A stretch of DNA of 64,000 nucleotides from Casuarina equisetifolia (lineage: Eukaryota; Streptophyta; Magnoliopsida; Fagales; Casuarinaceae). The translations under genes and the position numbers were made by a program. Each line of letters opens with the position of its first letter. The stretch's first letter is position 1. The stretch is from positions 69,501 through 133,500 of the forward strand of contig CM052361.1 in the NCBI GenBank assembly GCA_028551475.1, in the 5' to 3' direction. Below, one piece after another: positions 61,201 through 64,000 of the stretch. The notes below the pieces were generated by a model that saw only the letters and a program-made list of their open reading frames with translations, had not been told where the DNA came from and did no database searches.

Positions 61201-64000
61201 TGTCATTTGAGGGGATGTCAATTTGCAGCTTTAACAAAAATAAATGAACAAAAACTATTAGGTGACAAAGACAATCTGGACATTTTATGTAACAAATATA
61301 CAAGTGTGAATTACATGTGTTCCTGTGTTTAATACTAAGATTTAGTAAAGTTTAATACTCCCACTCACGGAGTAATAGATTGAAATGAGTGAATACTGAA
61401 AGCGGAATTTAGAAGTTATGTTTGCAAAAATGTTTCAGTTTTGCATTAAGCATAGTTTGCACTATTTCATTTCATTATTGAGAAAATTGATGGTAGCTGT
61501 TGAATGGTATCCACATCTTTAAACTTCTTGAAGCTTGACTTGAGAAGAACAATCTTTTGAATGAAGAAATACGTGCCTTATTGTGGGATACTGTGCATAT
61601 CCTTGAAGATTCTCTCTCTCTCTCTCTCGTGGGTTTGGGAGGGGGGGCAATTATCTAAATCGTTATCTGGCTTGATGAAAGTAATTTTGAAAAGTCCAAA
61701 AAAGTAATTCATTGACATCTAACAAGGAGACTACTTCAGGCGAGCAAGTACAAAATTGAAACCAGAACGAGGAATTTATGTGAAGCATTTCAAAAACATT
61801 CCAATGGCCGATATGGAAATAGTTCTTGTAAGTTGCTGCCAAGACTCTCTTGCTCTTTGTGGTTTATTGACTATTCTGTCACCTCATTTTTGTACGAAGT
61901 TTGCACAACCTTGGCTTGGAATTTTTTGCTTTCACAGCCTGAAAAGAAAAACCCAGGATTAACTCCAATGGACTGGGTCAAGTTCCTCGGCTCTGCTATT
62001 GTTGGATTGGTCAGTGTTTTGCTGGGAATTAAGTCCATTTGTTGTACCATTTTCCTTTTGCCTAATTTTTCAGGTGCTTTTACCATCGCTTTTTCACAGG
62101 TTGCAGTCTTTGGTTCGCTCGAGATGCCAAAAGCTGATTTATGGGTCATCTTTGCCATTCTAACCACTGTGATTGGTTATTGTGCTAAGACATACTTCAC
62201 GTTGAGTACTTCCGTATATTCTGCTCTGATTTCCCCCCCCCCCCCACACACACACACACACGCACACACGCACACACACAATTTAGAGCATATGGATATT
62301 ATTCTCTGGGATGAATATCTTGTTGCACATGGCTGTTAGTCTGCATCCAATTTTTCCATATAAGAAGTCCACCAAGGCAGCCATTGTGTGAAAACTTTAC
62401 GTGCTTAAATGAGTTTCTATCTTTGTCTGTCTCTGAGAATGCGGCAGTGTAAGTTAGATGGGGACAATGTCTTAGTGGAATCAAATGTTGGACTCACTGG
62501 TTGGTATTAGCCCTTGGATGCTGATTGCACATCCGGTAGTTTTTGCTGGATGTTATTTGCTCTTGATGTGTGCATAATAACTGAGTGGCTCAATTTGTTA
62601 TGTTCGTTATTTCATCTCCATTTTTATGACACTTCGTACTTCCTAACATGGCTATCTTAACTGCTTGTAGATTTCAGCAAAACTTAGCTGCATATCAGAA
62701 CTTGATAACCCAGTCTATGTATGACAAACAACTGGATAGTGGAAAGGGTACTCTTCTTCACTTGTGCGATGATGTGATTCAACAGGAAGTAAGTTTCAAG
62801 CTTAATGAATTTTCACTATTTGTTGTCTGCGGGTGGGGATCTCCCTCTCCCCCTTCTGTCTCTTGCAAATTCTGGTAGGCATGAATGAGTTCTTATTGAT
62901 TGTATACAAGTCATCATATGTACTTCAGTCTATGGTTAGCTTCTTATGGTGTTTACTGTGATTTTAAGTGGAGCATATCAACTATAAAAGTCCTATGTAT
63001 AATCTAGCCCAAAAAAAAAAGTTGAGACAGATAGGAATGGATGGACAGGGTTGTAGTGGCATGAATGCTTACGAAGGAGCCATCTCTTCTGTTGGATATT
63101 ACTTCTTGGATACTCTCCTGATCTCATCTTCTTCAGTTTAAACAATAACTTATTTGCAAAGAAAAACAAGCAGTTCAAAAGGCCAACTGCACAAGTTGAA
63201 CAATCACTTTCCATCTTTCCATGCACACATAGAAACTTTAAGATTAATTTGTACGTCATATAGACTTTGGATATCAGAATTTTGGCCTTCTTCAAGTGTG
63301 GGAAACATTATTAGAAAGGGAAATCTGTGAGCGGCATCTAACATCTTTGATTGCCTATAGCCAAGTGGTAGGACAGATTGAGGTCTATCTTATATATAAC
63401 CAAGTTTTGAAATGCTCAGACCACGTCATTTTTTTGCTGTATAGGTCAAAGAGGTGATTGTTTCTTTCTTTGTACTGATGGAACAGGGCAAAGCTACAAA
63501 ACAGGCATGAATCATAGTTTCCTCTTTATACTTTGTTTCATCTTTTCCATACAATTGTTAGATATATGATTTTGATTCTCCTACTGTATTATTAATATTA
63601 CTTTTTCATGGGGTGAAATAGGATCTCGATCTGCGGTGTGAGGATCTAATAAGAGAGGAGTTTGGTGAGGACTGTAATTTTGAAGTGGATGATGCAGTTC
63701 AAAAGTTAGAGAAGCTAGGAATTGTTGCTCGGGTGAGACTTCCCTTAATCTGCTCCTTGATTAATCTTGTATTTACTTCTTACTGCATTCTAGTAAAATG
63801 TCAATTTTTTTTTTTTGTGACATCATCCTAACTTTTGGAATATCATACTAAATCCGAAAGTTCACTTGTTGACTTCTGTAACAGTTGTACCAAGAGTAAG
63901 CCTAGCAAACCCAAAGTATTTACATGTATGTTGTTGTTCCCTGGTGGCGGAAACTTGCCAACATATACTAGATGATTTTGCTAATTATATTAGCGTGAAG
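53653..64000 (+). CDS. DUF3754 / TMEM143-like membrane protein, 5' part (continues past the window)
   Basis: Fourteen coding exons in view: 53653-53749, 54327-54421, 54552-54665, 55908-56012, 56154-56225, 58433-58545, 59718-59849, 60292-60360, 61740-61827, 61938-62009, 62100-62200, 62671-62788, 63445-63504, 63622-63732; 449 codons in phase, the last ending [10 protein letters not shown] before donor GTGAGA. Later exons lie beyond 64000. Seen: [58 protein letters not shown] (DUF3754 core); a basic Lys/Arg stretch at about 205-220; [20 protein letters not shown]; two hydrophobic spans ([20 protein letters not shown] and [20 protein letters not shown]); CEDLIREEF. Arabidopsis At5g13940 as I recall is labelled aminopeptidase, but no peptidase motif is visible here. 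Intron 13 uses a GC donor, AAACAG|GCATGA (63505). Function unknown; animal TMEM143 is mitochondrial. Confidence 0.9.
55181..55222. repeat. (CT)21 microsatellite
   Basis: Uninterrupted CT dinucleotide run in intron 3 of the DUF3754 gene; likely length-polymorphic. Confidence 0.97.
55240..55645 (+). mobile_element. Candidate LTR-like insertion in intron 3 of the DUF3754 gene
   Basis: Seen: a TATA-box-like AGTATAAAAAGAGG (about 55350), then a G/A- and GTG-rich stretch, then TTAATAAAATAAAAG (about 55580) before a TTTGCACA end, a layout like the TATA-to-polyadenylation part of a plant LTR. GAAAAGTC occurs on both sides (55241-55248 and 55634-55641) and might be a duplicated target, but the sequence just inside is not a clean TG...CA. 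Could be a solo LTR of a small Copia family or plain intron sequence. Exact ends uncertain. Confidence 0.33.
57977..58014. repeat. CT / CCCT microsatellite
   Basis: TC run passing into TCCC units in intron 5 (2.2 kb) of the DUF3754 gene. Confidence 0.9.
62233..62280. repeat. Poly-C plus (AC)n compound microsatellite
   Basis: About 13 C followed by AC units broken by two GC steps, in intron 11 of the DUF3754 gene, 33 bp after its donor. Confidence 0.95.

Noticed and set aside
61833-62339. 168-codon frame across DUF3754 exons 10-11
   Set aside because: It reads through introns 9, 10 and 11; the real exons within it are 61938-62009 and 62100-62200.

Overview
This window is nuclear DNA from a flowering plant, almost certainly a eudicot. 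The genes have many short exons with GT-AG introns, long AT-rich introns and intergenic DNA, pyrimidine-rich 5' leaders, and interspersed Copia, TRIM and solo-LTR sequences. The proteins resemble Arabidopsis proteins closely enough to set exon borders from protein-family knowledge alone. The species cannot be named from the sequence.

Layout. 1-2047: 5' part of a Copia retrotransposon on the minus strand (LTR, primer-binding site, gag). 2048-5400: intergenic. 5679-6329: single-exon DUF761 gene. 6330-8904: intergenic. 8905-10305: tandem array of a TRIM (miniature LTR element), eight LTRs alternating with seven internal segments, bounded by one CATAT target-site duplication. 11410-18450: old Copia fossil (plus strand) with a 1.6 kb solo LTR nested inside (14567-16193). 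19879-25101 (minus): NIPA8-type magnesium transporter, 13 coding exons, 442 aa. 26348-29443 (plus): SNM1/PSO2-type DNA cross-link repair nuclease, 9 exons, 499 aa. About 31430-38450: second old Copia fossil (plus) with a 1.2 kb solo LTR nested inside (32871-34090), apparently the same solo-LTR family in the opposite orientation. 39271-41819 (plus): mitochondrial Rieske iron-sulphur protein, 2 exons. 42387-43656 (minus): CCB1, a chloroplast cytochrome b6 haem-attachment factor, 4 exons. 46322-52416 (plus): NFRKB/INO80-subunit-like nuclear protein, 9 coding exons, 925 aa. 53653 to beyond the right edge (plus): DUF3754/TMEM143-like membrane protein, first 14 coding exons.

How the genes relate. 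These are independent housekeeping genes, not an operon. NIPA8 and SNM1 are divergent with 1.25 kb between start codons; as I recall, they are also neighbours in Arabidopsis (At3g26670/At3g26680), with CCB1 close by (At3g26710). The NFRKB-like and DUF3754 genes correspond to At5g13950/At5g13940, and Rieske genes lie at At5g13430/At5g13440. The window therefore looks like a less fractionated version of an ancestral block now split between two Arabidopsis chromosomes. The Rieske and CCB1 genes converge tail to tail and serve sister cytochrome complexes (bc1 and b6f), probably by coincidence.

The most unusual structure is the TRIM tandem array with a single target-site duplication. I found no evidence of a wholly new protein system. 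Exon borders were placed by eye from splice consensus plus unbroken reading phase; each complete gene sums to an exact multiple of three.
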